From: Humibacillus xanthopallidus
GTDB lineage: Bacteria > Actinomycetota > Actinomycetes > Actinomycetales > Dermatophilaceae
Assembly (NCBI RefSeq): GCF_006717145.1
Contig: NZ_VFQF01000001.1
Coordinates: 310,001 to 374,000, forward strand
DNA length: 64,000 bases
Reading direction: 5' to 3'
In this document: positions 54,975 through 64,000 of the stretch, in pieces
Position numbering within the stretch: the stretch's first letter is position 1
Layout: each line of letters starts with the position of its first letter
Made by a program: the position numbers and the translations under genes
The notes under the pieces: model-generated
Told to the model about the DNA's origin: nothing
Databases searched by the model: none
Seen by the model: the letters and a program-made list of their open reading frames with translations, nothing else

Positions 54975-56408
54975 ATGAGCGCAGCTGTCCTCCCCGAGGC
55001 CCATGACCTCCCGTCGGCCGGCACCACTGCCGCGCCCGCGATCGCCCGCCGGCTGCAGCCGACGCCGCGCTGGTGGCGCGACGCCACCGCCGCGGCCGGG
55101 TGGGCCCTCGTGCTCTTCGTCGTGGCGCTCTGGGTCGCCGGTGGCGGCATCAGCGACTTCACCTCGGTGGGGGAGTCGCTGACCAACGTCGGGCGCCTCA
55201 CCGGGCTCGTCGCCTCGGTGCTCATCCTCATCCAGGTGCTGCTCATGGCGCGCATCCCGGTTCTCGAGCAGGCCTGGGGTCAGGACGAGCTCGCGCGCGT
55301 GCACCGCCTCGTCGGCTTCACCTCGTTCAACCTCATGATCGCCCACATCGTGCTGACGATCCTCGGCTACAGCGCCGGGACCGACCTCGGCGTCATCGGT
55401 ACGTTCATCGACGAGACGCTCCACGCCCCGGGCATGCTGCTCGCCCTGGCCGGCACCGTCGCGCTCGTCATGGTCGTCGTGACGTCGGTCAAGAAGGCGC
55501 GGCGACGGCTGCGCTACGAGTCGTGGCACCTGCTGCACCTCTACGCCTACCTCGGCGCCGGGCTCGCCCTGCCGCACCAGCTGTGGACCGGGGCCGACTT
55601 CCGGTCGAGCACCGTCGCGACGGTCTTCTGGTGGGGCCTGTATGCCGCCGCGCTCGCGAGCGTCGTCGTCTACCGCGTCGCCCTGCCGCTCATCCGCTCC
55701 CGCAGGCACCGCCTCGTCGTGTCGCACGTGCAGGCCGAGTCGCCCACCGTGACCTCCGTCGTCGTCACGGGCCGACGCCTCGACCGTCTGCCCGTCCGCG
55801 CCGGCCAGTTCTTCCAGTGGCGCTTCCTCGACGGGGAGGGCGGCTCGCGGGCCAACCCCTACAGCATCTCGGCCGCGCCCGACGGCCGCAGCCTGCGCAT
55901 CACGGCCGAGTCAGTCGGCGACTCGAGCAGCCGGCTCGCGACGCTCCGGCCGGGCACGCCCGTCCTCGTCGAGGGACCGTATGGGCGGCTCCACTCCGGG
56001 GTGCGCACCCGCGAGCGCACCGTGCTCATCGGGGCCGGCATCGGCATCACCCCCCTGCGCGCCCTCCTCGAGGAGCTGCCCCCCGGGCCCGACGCCACCG
56101 TCGTCATCTACCGCGTCGGGAGGCAGTCCGACATCGTCCTGGCCGACGAGCTGCTCGCCCTAGCCCGCGCCAAGGGCGCCCGGGTCGTCGCCGTCGTGGG
56201 CCATCGCCGCACGGATCGCGACAGCTGGCTGCCCGCCGACTCCGCCCACCTGGGCGAGGCGGAGGCGCTGCTGCGCATCGTGCCCGACATCGCCTACCGC
56301 GACGTCTACGTCTGCGGCAACCCTGCGTGGATGGACCACGTCATCGAGGCTGCCAAGGACGCCGGTGTGCCGACCGAGTCCATCCACCACGAGCGCTTCA
56401 GCTACTGA
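54975..56408 (+). CDS. Ferric-reductase-like transmembrane protein with FAD/NAD(P)H domain
   Basis: A 477-residue membrane flavocytochrome-like protein. Six hydrophobic helices include HRLVGFTSFNLMIAHIVL and SWHLLHLYAYLGAGLALPH, whose paired His residues can ligate haem. The C-terminal 220 residues form a ferredoxin-reductase-type module: FAD site RANPYSISAAPD, GPYGRLHSGV, IGAGIGITPLRALL for NAD(P)H and VCGNPAWMDHV. It should pass electrons from NAD(P)H across the membrane. It is followed by FMN-binding protein and ApbE genes, an arrangement known for extracytoplasmic flavin electron transfer. ATG 54975 has AAGGGTGAG just upstream. Confidence 0.9.
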   Translation: MSAAVLPEAHDLPSAGTTAAPAIARRLQPTPRWWRDATAAAGWALVLFVVALWVAGGGISDFTSVGESLTNVGRLTGLVASVLILIQVLLMARIPVLEQAWGQDELARVHRLVGFTSFNLMIAHIVLTILGYSAGTDLGVIGTFIDETLHAPGMLLALAGTVALVMVVVTSVKKARRRLRYESWHLLHLYAYLGAGLALPHQLWTGADFRSSTVATVFWWGLYAAALASVVVYRVALPLIRSRRHRLVVSHVQAESPTVTSVVVTGRRLDRLPVRAGQFFQWRFLDGEGGSRANPYSISAAPDGRSLRITAESVGDSSSRLATLRPGTPVLVEGPYGRLHSGVRTRERTVLIGAGIGITPLRALLEELPPGPDATVVIYRVGRQSDIVLADELLALARAKGARVVAVVGHRRTDRDSWLPADSAHLGEAEALLRIVPDIAYRDVYVCGNPAWMDHVIEAAKDAGVPTESIHHERFSY

Positions 56409-56478
56409 CCCCGACCCTAACCCCCGACCCGAACCCCCGACCCCAGCTCCAGCCACGAGAACCCGAAACGAGACCCCC

Positions 56479-57063
56479 ATGCGTCGCATCGTCACCTGGG
56501 CCATGAGCACCCTCACCGTCATCGTCCTGCTCTTCAGCTACCACACGTCGCGGTCCTCGGTCGTGGCCACGGCAGAGACCCGCCCCGCCACCACGACGTC
56601 CCAGAGCGCCCCCGGTACGACGACCGACTCGGCGTCGGGCTCCTCCGGCGGCACGGGTGGGAATGGCGACAGCTCCTCGTCCAGCAGCTCCAGCAGCTCC
56701 GGTAGCTCGTCGGGGTCCTCAGGGTCCTCAGGGTCCTCGGGCTCGTCGGGCTCGTCGGGCTCGTCGGGCTCGAGCGCATCGAGCGCCGCGAAGACGATCG
56801 CCGGTGACGCCGTCGACACGCGCTACGGCCCGGTGCAGGTCCAGATCACCGTCGCGAGCGGCAAGATCACGGCCGTCGACGTGCTCCAGGTTCCGATGTC
56901 CGACCGCCACGACCAGATGATCAACTCGCAGGCCGTCCCGATCTACAACGACGAGGCTGTCCAGGCGCAGTCGGCGAACATCGACGTCGTCTCCGGCGCC
57001 ACCTACACCTGGGAGGGCTACACGCAGTCGCTCCAGTCCGCCATCGACCAGGCAGGTCTCTGA
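56479..57063 (+). CDS. Exported FMN-binding domain protein with Ser/Gly-rich linker
   Basis: A 194-residue protein. An N-terminal hydrophobic segment (ATWAMSTLTVIVLLF-like) acts as signal or anchor, then comes a Ser/Gly linker of about 55 residues. The FMN_bind domain of about 85 residues contains DVVSGATYTWEGY, matching the ApbE flavinylation motif DxxSGATxT, so Thr177 should carry FMN as phosphoester. It is placed between the ferric-reductase-like gene and apbE, its presumed electron donor and its flavinylating enzyme. The linker is encoded by tandem 9-mers (near 56710-56775) and may differ in length between strains. Confidence 0.88.
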   Translation: MRRIVTWAMSTLTVIVLLFSYHTSRSSVVATAETRPATTTSQSAPGTTTDSASGSSGGTGGNGDSSSSSSSSSSGSSSGSSGSSGSSGSSGSSGSSGSSASSAAKTIAGDAVDTRYGPVQVQITVASGKITAVDVLQVPMSDRHDQMINSQAVPIYNDEAVQAQSANIDVVSGATYTWEGYTQSLQSAIDQAGL

Positions 57064-57107
57064 GGCGTTTCCGAGCCACACTGGGAAGCACGAAGCAAGG
57101 AGCCACG

Positions 57108-57875
57108 ATGAACCTCGAGACGAGGACGCCCCCCGCGCGCAAGGCCTGGGTCGAGCAGATCATGGGTATGCCGATCAGCATCCACCTGCGCGGGGCATCG
57201 GCCCTCACGCCGGAGGGCGAGCAGGCGGTGCAGGAGGCCTTCGCGGTCCTGCGCGAGATGGACCGGATCTTCTCGACCTACCGCGACGACTCGGACCTCA
57301 TGCGGCTGCGCCGAGAGGAGGTCGACGTCAGCGAGGTCAGCCCGCTCATCCAGGAGGCGCTGGCGATCGGGGAGCGCGCCGAGCGCGATACCCGTGGCGC
57401 CTTCACGACCCTTCTGCCGACGGGGGAGGGCGACCTCGCGTTCGACCCGACCGGGCTCGTCAAGGGCTGGGCGGTCGACCGAGCGGCGCAGTGCCTGCTC
57501 GACCTGTCGGGCACATCGTCGTGCATCAACGCCGGTGGTGACCTGCTCGTCGTGCCGTCCGGTGACCTGCCACGCGAGGGCGAGGGCAGCATCGCCTGGC
57601 GCGTCGGCATCGAGAACCCCCGCGACCGCTCGCAGATCGCGAGCACGGTCTCGCTCACCCACGGGGCCGTGGCGACCTCTGGCACTGCAGCGCGAGGCGC
57701 CCACCTCTACGACCCCCGCACCGGCGAGATGGTCGGCCGCAGCGGCTCCGTGACCGTGGTCGGCCCCACCCTGCTGTGGGCAGACATCTGGGCGACCGCC
57801 CTCTTCGTCGGCGACGCAGAGACGGCCGACGCCTTCGACCGTGCGGCCCCCGACTACCTCTCCACCGTGCTCTGA
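57108..57875 (+). CDS. apbE: FAD:protein FMN transferase
   Basis: A 255-residue ApbE-family enzyme that moves FMN from FAD to a Thr of target proteins. Family segments are MGMPISIHL, MDRIFSTYRDDSDLMRL, FDPTGLVKGWAVDRAA, CINAGGDLLV and HGAVATSGTAARGAHL, with the metal-binding Asp in LLWADIWATALF. The upstream FMN-binding protein is its natural substrate. No signal peptide is visible, unlike many secreted ApbE proteins, so flavinylation may occur before export or the start may be mis-set. AAGGAG is located 7 nt before the ATG. Confidence 0.92.
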   Translation: MNLETRTPPARKAWVEQIMGMPISIHLRGASALTPEGEQAVQEAFAVLREMDRIFSTYRDDSDLMRLRREEVDVSEVSPLIQEALAIGERAERDTRGAFTTLLPTGEGDLAFDPTGLVKGWAVDRAAQCLLDLSGTSSCINAGGDLLVVPSGDLPREGEGSIAWRVGIENPRDRSQIASTVSLTHGAVATSGTAARGAHLYDPRTGEMVGRSGSVTVVGPTLLWADIWATALFVGDAETADAFDRAAPDYLSTVL

Positions 57876-57896
57876 GCCGGACGGCATACTGTGCAC

Positions 57897-57932
57897 TTGA
57901 CTTAATTAAGTAGAAGCGCAAACAATAAGCGG
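57897..57932 (+). promoter_or_regulatory. ArsR promoter with 12-bp palindromic operator
   Basis: TTGACT at 57897-57902 and AACAAT at 57921-57926 (spacing 18) form the promoter; AACAAT is 6 nt before the GTG start, so the transcript is probably leaderless. The perfect palindrome ACTTAATTAAGT (57900-57911) overlaps the -35 element and is a strong candidate for autorepression by the ArsR protein. The tract is the most A/T-rich of the region. Confidence 0.75.
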
Positions 57933-58322
57933 GTGCACGCCTTCGACGTCCTCGGTGACCCGGTCCGTCGCCGCCTGCTGACCCTGCTCGCCGACGGCGA
58001 GCGGTCGTCTGGCGAGCTGGCCGAGGTCATCGCCGCCGAGTTCGGCATCTCGCACCCCGCGGTCTCGCAGCACCTCAAGGTCCTTCGCGACGCCGGCTTC
58101 ACGTCGGTCCGCGCCGACGGCCAGCGGCGGCTGTATGCCGTGGAGCCCGGGCCGCTCGAGGAGGTCGACGCGTGGGTGGCGCAGTTCCGCCACTTCTGGA
58201 CCCAGCGTCTCGACGCCCTCGGCACCGAGCTTCACAGGGGTGCGAGGGGCCGGGGGGCGCCGAAGCGTGCCGGAGCACCGTCCAGCACCTCACCCCACAG
58301 CAGCAGGAGGACCACCACATGA
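57933..58322 (+). CDS. ArsR family transcriptional regulator
   Basis: A 129-residue winged-helix regulator. FDVLGDPVRRRLLTLLADGE is the start of the domain; ISHPAVSQHLKVLRDAGF is the recognition helix and RRLYAVEPGPL the wing. No Cys or His cluster for metals is present, so it belongs to the non-metal ArsR group that pairs with AHSA1/SRPBCC proteins. The C-terminal 30 residues are low-complexity. ATGA overlap with the SRPBCC gene indicates a two-gene operon, probably autoregulated through the palindrome upstream. Confidence 0.9.
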   Translation: MHAFDVLGDPVRRRLLTLLADGERSSGELAEVIAAEFGISHPAVSQHLKVLRDAGFTSVRADGQRRLYAVEPGPLEEVDAWVAQFRHFWTQRLDALGTELHRGARGRGAPKRAGAPSSTSPHSSRRTTT

Positions 58323-58984
58323 GCAGCACGAGCAGCACGAGCGCCACAGGGCCCGCAGAGCCGGCCCGGCACGCCGACCGTCTCGGGACCGTCGGCCGCA
58401 CGGTGGCCAGCGGGAGTCGCGACGGCGCTGACACGAAGACCGTGACCGTCTCGCAGAGCTACCCGGTCGGCATCGACGAGCTGTGGTCGGCTGTCACCGA
58501 CGGTGAGCGGATCTCGCGGTGGCTCATGCCGATCAGCGGCGACCTCCGGCTCGGTGGGCACTACCAGCTCGAGGGCAACGCGGGCGGCAGCATCGAGGAG
58601 TGCGTCCCCGGGGAGCGGATCGCCGTCACGTGGGAGTTCGCCGGCGAGGTGTCCTGGGTGGTCGCCACGCTCTCCGGCGGCGACACCGAGTCGGCCCTGC
58701 GCGTCGAGCACGTCGCTCATGTCGACGCCCAGCGGTGGGCGGAGTACGGACCGGGCGCCGTCGGCATCGGCTGGGACTCGATGCTGCTCGGCCTCACGCT
58801 GCACCTCGAGTCGGGCAGCGGCATGGACCGTGAGGAAGCGGCAGCCTGGGTCGCGAGCGACGACGGCCGCGCGTTCATGCGTGGCAGTGGCGAGGCGTGG
58901 TGTCGCGCCCAGGTGGATGCCGGCGAGGACGAGGCGGCGGCGCGCGCTGCGGCGGACCGGTGCATCGCGGCATACCTCGGGTGA
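58319..58984 (+). CDS. SRPBCC (AHSA1-like) domain protein
   Basis: A 221-residue protein. After about 40 unstructured residues comes an SRPBCC/START-fold ligand-binding domain: VTVSQSYPVGIDELWSAVTD, ISRWLMPISGDLRLGGHYQL and GERIAVTWEFAGEVSWV. The last 80 residues are helical (TLHLESGSGMDREEAAAWV). Such proteins bind hydrophobic ligands; together with ArsR they usually form a small sensor or detoxifying unit. The ligand is unknown. Confidence 0.88.
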   Translation: MSSTSSTSATGPAEPARHADRLGTVGRTVASGSRDGADTKTVTVSQSYPVGIDELWSAVTDGERISRWLMPISGDLRLGGHYQLEGNAGGSIEECVPGERIAVTWEFAGEVSWVVATLSGGDTESALRVEHVAHVDAQRWAEYGPGAVGIGWDSMLLGLTLHLESGSGMDREEAAAWVASDDGRAFMRGSGEAWCRAQVDAGEDEAAARAAADRCIAAYLG

Positions 58985-59014
58985 TGCGGCAGGGTGCCTG
59001 CGAACGGGCCGGCG

Positions 59015-60994
<1,980 letters not shown>

Positions 60995-61082
60995 CGGTGG
61001 TCTCTCCGAAAGTGGTCGTGGTCGGGGGAGTAGGGGCGGCTTGGCACCACCTCTTGGCTACGTCAGGTCGGCGTCCAGCTCC

Positions 61083-61409
61083 TCATCCATCGCTTCCTCG
61101 CTCACGCTTGCCGCGTGCGATCTCGGTGTGCAGGGCGTCCAGCCGTTGGTCCCATGACGACAGGTACCCGGTCAACCAGTCGTTCACCTCGACCAACGGT
61201 TCGGGGCGGAGGGAGTAGATGCGGCGTTGGGCCTCCTGCCGGACCTCCACGAGGCCCGCCTCCCGCAGCACCCGCAGGTGGCGCGAGACGCCGGGGCGTG
61301 CGATCGGCAGCAGAGCGGCGAGCTCGCCCGCAGTGGCGGGGCCATCAGCAAGAGCCTCGAGCATGGTGCGCCGGCTGTCGTCCGCCAGCGCTCTGAGGGC
61401 TGCTTCCAT
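61083..61409 (-). CDS. ArsR family transcriptional regulator
   Basis: A 108-residue winged-helix protein: LRALADDSRRTMLEALADGP, the HTH IARPGVSRHLRVLREAGLV and the wing RRIYSLRPEPLVEVNDW. No metal ligands are visible. Such short ArsR proteins often control a neighbouring SRPBCC gene, but the next gene on this strand is the DUF255 protein 88 bp away, and the SRPBCC gene of the first pair lies beyond it. The operator candidate directly upstream suggests autoregulation. Confidence 0.9.
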   Translation of the reverse strand: MEAALRALADDSRRTMLEALADGPATAGELAALLPIARPGVSRHLRVLREAGLVEVRQEAQRRIYSLRPEPLVEVNDWLTGYLSSWDQRLDALHTEIARGKRERGSDG

Positions 61410-61450
61410 GCGCTATGTGTATCAATCCAGATACATAACGGTCAAGGTAC
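61410..61450 (-). promoter_or_regulatory. Promoter and inverted-repeat operator of the second ArsR gene
   Basis: On the minus strand TTGACC is followed after 16-17 bp by a GATACA-like -10 element, placing the start of transcription at or very near the ATG. TGTATC and GATACA (61418-61423 and 61430-61435, with further pairs outward to 61414-61437) form an inverted repeat across the -10 region, a likely repressor site. Confidence 0.65.
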
Positions 61451-61458
61451 ACAGGGAA

Positions 61459-61585
61459 CCCTCACCTCCCCGCAATCGAAAGAGCAGTCCGTCGGCCGTC
61501 CGTCGACCCTCACTTCCCCAGCAATCGAAAGAGCAGTCCGTCGGCCGGCCGTCGACCCTCACCTCTGATCGGGAGCGGTCCGTCG
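61459..61585. repeat. Tandem repeat of about 50 bp with family 2 cores
   Basis: Units begin near 61459, 61507 and 61557 (about 2.6 copies). The first two contain GCAATCGAAAGAGCAGTCCG followed by TCGGCC and a CCGTCGA end; the third is shortened and diverged. The core is the same as in the palindrome at 16795-16842 and the half units at 33062-33105. The rest of the gap between the ArsR and lipoprotein genes (to 61670) shows nothing recognisable. Confidence 0.75.
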
Positions 61586-61670
61586 ACCCGCAGGAGGTGG
61601 GGCGGACTGTGCGACGTGGTCCGTGGTGACGTCGAGAGTCAGCTCGCGGCCTGCTGCGGGCCGAGCGTCG

Positions 61671-62027
61671 TCAGGAGCTAGACGAGCACGTGGACGCGCT
61701 CACCGCCAACCATCCGCCATCGGTTCGGAGGACTTCGACTCCCCAGCTCCCCGAAGCGTAGATCCGCCTTCCTGCATTGTCGTCGCTGAGCAGCTGCCAC
61801 CCCGACCTCGGAAGACCGGGCAGATCGGCGTGCTCGGCAGCATGTTCCAGGGCCCGCTCAGCAGTGGCGAACGGCTCCACGCTCGGGACCCACTCCATGC
61901 TGCGCGACGGCTGGCATCCGATGGTGTACGGCGCGAGAGCGGCAGCCTCAGCAGGAGGCTCCTGGGGCGCCGAGCACGCCGCAAGGACCCCGACGGTGAG
62001 CATGGCGGCTGCCGCTGGCCACTTCAT
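61671..62027 (-). CDS. Small hypothetical lipoprotein
   Basis: A 118-residue protein. The signal MKWPAAAAMLTVGVLAACS ends in a lipobox LAAC, so lipidation and surface anchoring are likely. The mature part of about 100 residues contains two further Cys, WVPSVEPFATAERALEHAAE and a SGWQLLSDDNAGRRIYASG segment, and ends in a Ser run. I recognise no family. TACCGT lies 7 nt before the ATG on the minus strand, consistent with a near-leaderless start. Confidence 0.65.
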   Translation of the reverse strand: MKWPAAAAMLTVGVLAACSAPQEPPAEAAALAPYTIGCQPSRSMEWVPSVEPFATAERALEHAAEHADLPGLPRSGWQLLSDDNAGRRIYASGSWGVEVLRTDGGWLAVSASTCSSSS

Positions 62028-62110
62028 GGCAACGACGGTAGGGCAGGTGCCGCCGGGACCGGGCTCACGTGGCGAGCCGATCTCGGTTCACGTGTGGCAG
62101 GCTGCCCGGC

Positions 62111-62734
62111 GTGCCAGCCGACACCGTGGTTCTTCGCGACGATGATGAGCGCTACCCGTCCTTGACGACTCATGGCTGGTCGGTGACGGCCCGCTCGTGG
62201 GGTGCCCGCCTCGAGCTGACGGATGGGCACGAGCAGTGCTGGGTCGCGGCTCTCGATGGTCTTCCGCCCGAGGACGTGTGCCGGGAGCTCAGCGCTGCCG
62301 ATGTCACTGCCGCACTGGCTCTGGATTCCGCAACGGCCCGCGACTACCCGGGAGGCGTGGCGACGGCACACGAGCGTCTGACGGCCGTGCGCGCGTCACC
62401 GGCTGCCGGCCGGCGCGGTTTCGGCGTTCTGGATGCAGATCAGAACCTCGTCGCGATGACCTTCGTCGACGTCGTCGACGTCGTCGGCGCTGAGGCGGAG
62501 GTGGACTTCACTGTCGTCGCCCGGCATCGGCGCGGCAGGGGGCTGGCCACGGCGGTCAAGGCGGCGTCGCTGCTGGCCCTGAAGCGCGCCGGCGTCACGA
62601 CAGTTCGCACAGGTGGCTCCGACGAGAACTCCGGCATTCTCGCGGCGAACCAGGCGCTCGGCTTCCAGGTGGACGAGCACTGGCCCACCCTCACTGCCGC
62701 GAACGGCCCTGCCTCGGTGCCGTCCCACCCATGA
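62111..62734 (+). CDS. GNAT family N-acetyltransferase
   Basis: A protein of about 207 residues. The acetyl-CoA site is VDFTVVARHRRGRGLATAVK with AASLLALKRAGVTTVRTGG, and the terminal GILAANQALGFQVDEHW is typical of the C-terminal GNAT strand. GTG 62111 follows CAGGCT by 7 nt; an upstream ATG-type start at 62069 is possible. The stop overlaps the next GNAT gene as ATGA, so two acetyltransferases are co-translated. Confidence 0.8.
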   Translation: MPADTVVLRDDDERYPSLTTHGWSVTARSWGARLELTDGHEQCWVAALDGLPPEDVCRELSAADVTAALALDSATARDYPGGVATAHERLTAVRASPAAGRRGFGVLDADQNLVAMTFVDVVDVVGAEAEVDFTVVARHRRGRGLATAVKAASLLALKRAGVTTVRTGGSDENSGILAANQALGFQVDEHWPTLTAANGPASVPSHP

Positions 62735-63252
62735 GCAGCTCGCACGCGGTGACGATCCGTCGGGCAGTGCCCGATGACGCCGAGGCGCTCGCCCACCTGC
62801 ACGTCCTCGTGTGGGAGGAGGCCTACACCTCGCTCATGCCGGCCAGCGTCTTCGAGGCGCGTCGGGCGACCCTCACGGATCGCATCGAGCGGTGGGGCGA
62901 GAACATCACCGGCTCCCCGGCTCGCACCATCGTCGCCGCCGACCCCTCCGGGCTGGTCGGGTTCGCGAGTGCCGGCCCAGCTCGAAGTGACGATGTCGAT
63001 GTCGACGACGAGCTGTGGGCCCTGTACGTGCGGGCCTCGCGCTGGGGAACAGGCGTCGGCCATGCGCTGCTCACCGACTCGCTCGGGGACAGGCCCGCCT
63101 GCCTCTGGGTGCTGCGTGGCAACGACCGAGCCATCACCTTCTACGGCAGGCACGGCTTCGTCGCGGACGGCACGGCGCGGTCGGACGAGTACGGCACCGA
63201 GCTCCGCATGGTCCGCACGACGCCAGGGCTGGGACCCAGCCGTACGCCGTAG
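62731..63252 (+). CDS. GNAT family N-acetyltransferase
   Basis: A 173-residue acetyltransferase. ITIRRAVPDDAEALAHLH-like VTIRRAVPDDAEALAHLHVL opens the fold, ELWALYVRASRWGTGVGHAL is the acetyl-CoA loop, and LWVLRGNDRAITFYGRHGF the C-terminal part. It resembles RimI/phosphinothricin-type GNATs of unknown acceptor. Coupled to the preceding GNAT gene by ATGA overlap. Converges with the membrane protein gene after 17 bp. Confidence 0.87.
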   Translation: MSSSHAVTIRRAVPDDAEALAHLHVLVWEEAYTSLMPASVFEARRATLTDRIERWGENITGSPARTIVAADPSGLVGFASAGPARSDDVDVDDELWALYVRASRWGTGVGHALLTDSLGDRPACLWVLRGNDRAITFYGRHGFVADGTARSDEYGTELRMVRTTPGLGPSRTP

Positions 63253-63269
63253 GCGCTCAGGGCAGGTCC

Positions 63270-63977
63270 CTAGAGCGCCTTGTACACGTCGGAGCGACTG
63301 GGGCGCGACGGCACTGCCGACTCTGTAGGAGACGTGGTCTCGGTCGCTGCGGCCATCCCGTCTGCGACCGGCCCCCTGCCCGAGGCGCTCGGACGGCCGG
63401 ACGGCACGCCCTGGGGCGGGGCTGGCGCCCGCAGCGCCACGTGGTCGACCACCACGGACTTCTGCTCGCGGGTCGGGTAGAACCAGAGCTCGCGCGTCTG
63501 CATGTACCAGAAGGCGATGAACCCGACGATGACCACGAGCTCGACCACGAGGATCAGGTGCCGGCCACTGCGGAAGATCACGACGGCCGCCACGATCATG
63601 GCGATCGTGGCCCCCGCCGTGATGCCGTATCTGTTGGTCCAGACGTTCGAAGGCTGACCATCGGCTGCCCGAGTGGCGCGCTCGAAGCTGTAGGCGTTGG
63701 CGACCATGACACCGAGCACGCCCAGGACCATGGTCCCCGCAGAGATCCCGTGCGCGCTGTCCTTGAAGGTGTCCGGCCAGAAGATGAACAAGGCCAGCTC
63801 GACGAGCACGATGAACAGTGTCACCAGGCCAAGAACCCCTGCGAGCCTCAGCTTGCGGTGCCGGACGTCACGGAACCACGTGGCAAGCGGGCCGGACCAG
63901 CCCTCGTGTTCCTCGCTGTCCGGGGTAGCCGCCTGCAGTCCTCTCCGCGACGTGGAGCGGTGAACCTGCCGGGGCAT
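63270..63977 (-). CDS. Hypothetical membrane protein
   Basis: About 235 residues. A charged N-terminal part of about 45 residues is followed by four hydrophobic segments (LAGVLGLVTLFIVLVELALF, MVLGVLGVMVANAYSF, ATIAMIVAAVVIF and LILVVELVVIVGFIAFWYM) and a Pro/Ser-rich cytoplasmic-like tail of about 60 residues. No family recognised. The ATG at 63977 is the first within the window, but the frame stays open to the edge with a TTG at 63992, so the start may lie further upstream. Confidence 0.6.
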   Translation of the reverse strand: MPRQVHRSTSRRGLQAATPDSEEHEGWSGPLATWFRDVRHRKLRLAGVLGLVTLFIVLVELALFIFWPDTFKDSAHGISAGTMVLGVLGVMVANAYSFERATRAADGQPSNVWTNRYGITAGATIAMIVAAVVIFRSGRHLILVVELVVIVGFIAFWYMQTRELWFYPTREQKSVVVDHVALRAPAPPQGVPSGRPSASGRGPVADGMAAATETTSPTESAVPSRPSRSDVYKAL

Positions 63978-64000
63978 GAAACCGTAGAGCAACAGGAACG

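Noticed and set aside
52317-55727. Long minus-strand open frame opposite the ligase, SDR and reductase genes
   Set aside because: Low-complexity composition and no recognisable family; the plus-strand genes carry complete catalytic motifs.
56409-56478. C-rich tandem CCCCGACCC-like tract as a functional site
   Set aside because: Similar short C-rich strings follow other stop codons (for example 8059-8090); they look like simple-sequence drift, with no pairing potential.
57933-58984. ArsR/SRPBCC pair as a toxin-antitoxin system
   Set aside because: Neither protein resembles a toxin; the arrangement is the common ArsR-AHSA1 regulatory pair.

Overview
The window looks like chromosomal DNA of a very GC-rich actinomycete, most plausibly a Micrococcales member of the Intrasporangiaceae type (inference). 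The grounds are strong G/C bias at third codon positions, frequent GTG starts, many starts without a leader, and a broken version of the actinobacterial housekeeping order pyrH-frr-cdsA-rlmN ... dxr-rip1-ispG-GNAT(DUF4081) ... proS that is also known from mycobacteria. No rRNA, tRNA, integrase, transposase or CRISPR array was seen. No gene-free stretch exceeds about 300 bases; the longest gaps (12.63-12.84, 16.74-16.86, 33.03-33.24 and 61.41-61.67 kb) are occupied by inverted or direct repeats.

Layout. 1-2.2 kb: the end of a DUF4173 membrane protein and a class V aminotransferase. 2.3-6.7 kb: pyrH, frr, cdsA, an inserted SDR gene and rlmN. 6.9-30.3 kb: an accessory block that separates rlmN from dxr. 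It holds a carboxyethylornithine synthase/alanine dehydrogenase-like enzyme, a GlxA-type regulator with a divergent MFS transporter, propionyl-CoA synthetase, a LOG-like protein, an acyl-CoA ligase, an AEC transporter, a polyamine uptake and catabolism locus (class III aminotransferase, Lrp regulator, aminobutyraldehyde dehydrogenase, potDABC-like ABC transporter, saccharopine-dehydrogenase-like enzyme, succinate-semialdehyde dehydrogenase), a stand-alone DnaB-like ATPase, and an RNase Sa/barstar pair. 30.4-34.4 kb: dxr, rip1, ispG. 34.6-41.5 kb: a Pls/PosA-type membrane NRPS, an M1 peptidase, a phosphopantetheinyl transferase that could activate the NRPS, and the DUF4081-GNAT protein. 41.5-47.9 kb: small membrane proteins, a GNAT, a methyltransferase, proS, a HAD hydrolase and a TauE/SafE permease.

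48-54.9 kb is a compact biosynthetic locus: a P450, and divergently a translationally coupled operon of KASIII/OleA-like condensing enzyme, GT2 glycosyltransferase, second P450, ANL ligase (OleC-like position) and extended SDR (OleD-like position). It resembles an olefin/beta-lactone (OleACD) set without OleB, with two P450s and a glycosyltransferase added. It is the strongest candidate for an undescribed pathway. 55-57.9 kb: a flavin electron-transfer trio (ferric-reductase-like protein, FMN-binding lipid-side protein, ApbE). 57.9-64 kb: an ArsR/SRPBCC pair, a DUF255 thioredoxin-fold protein, a second ArsR, a small lipoprotein, two GNATs and a membrane protein cut near the window edge.

Genome-scale signals: (i) the octamer CGGCATAC/GTATGCCG occurs about 47 times, far above expectation, and forces rare codons; (ii) two families of intergenic palindromes sit mostly at gene ends, one in tandem arrays with a period of about 67 bp; (iii) more than 20 transcription-unit heads carry a xANNNT hexamer exactly 6 nt before the start codon, the mark of leaderless mRNAs. 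I used this rule to choose several starts.
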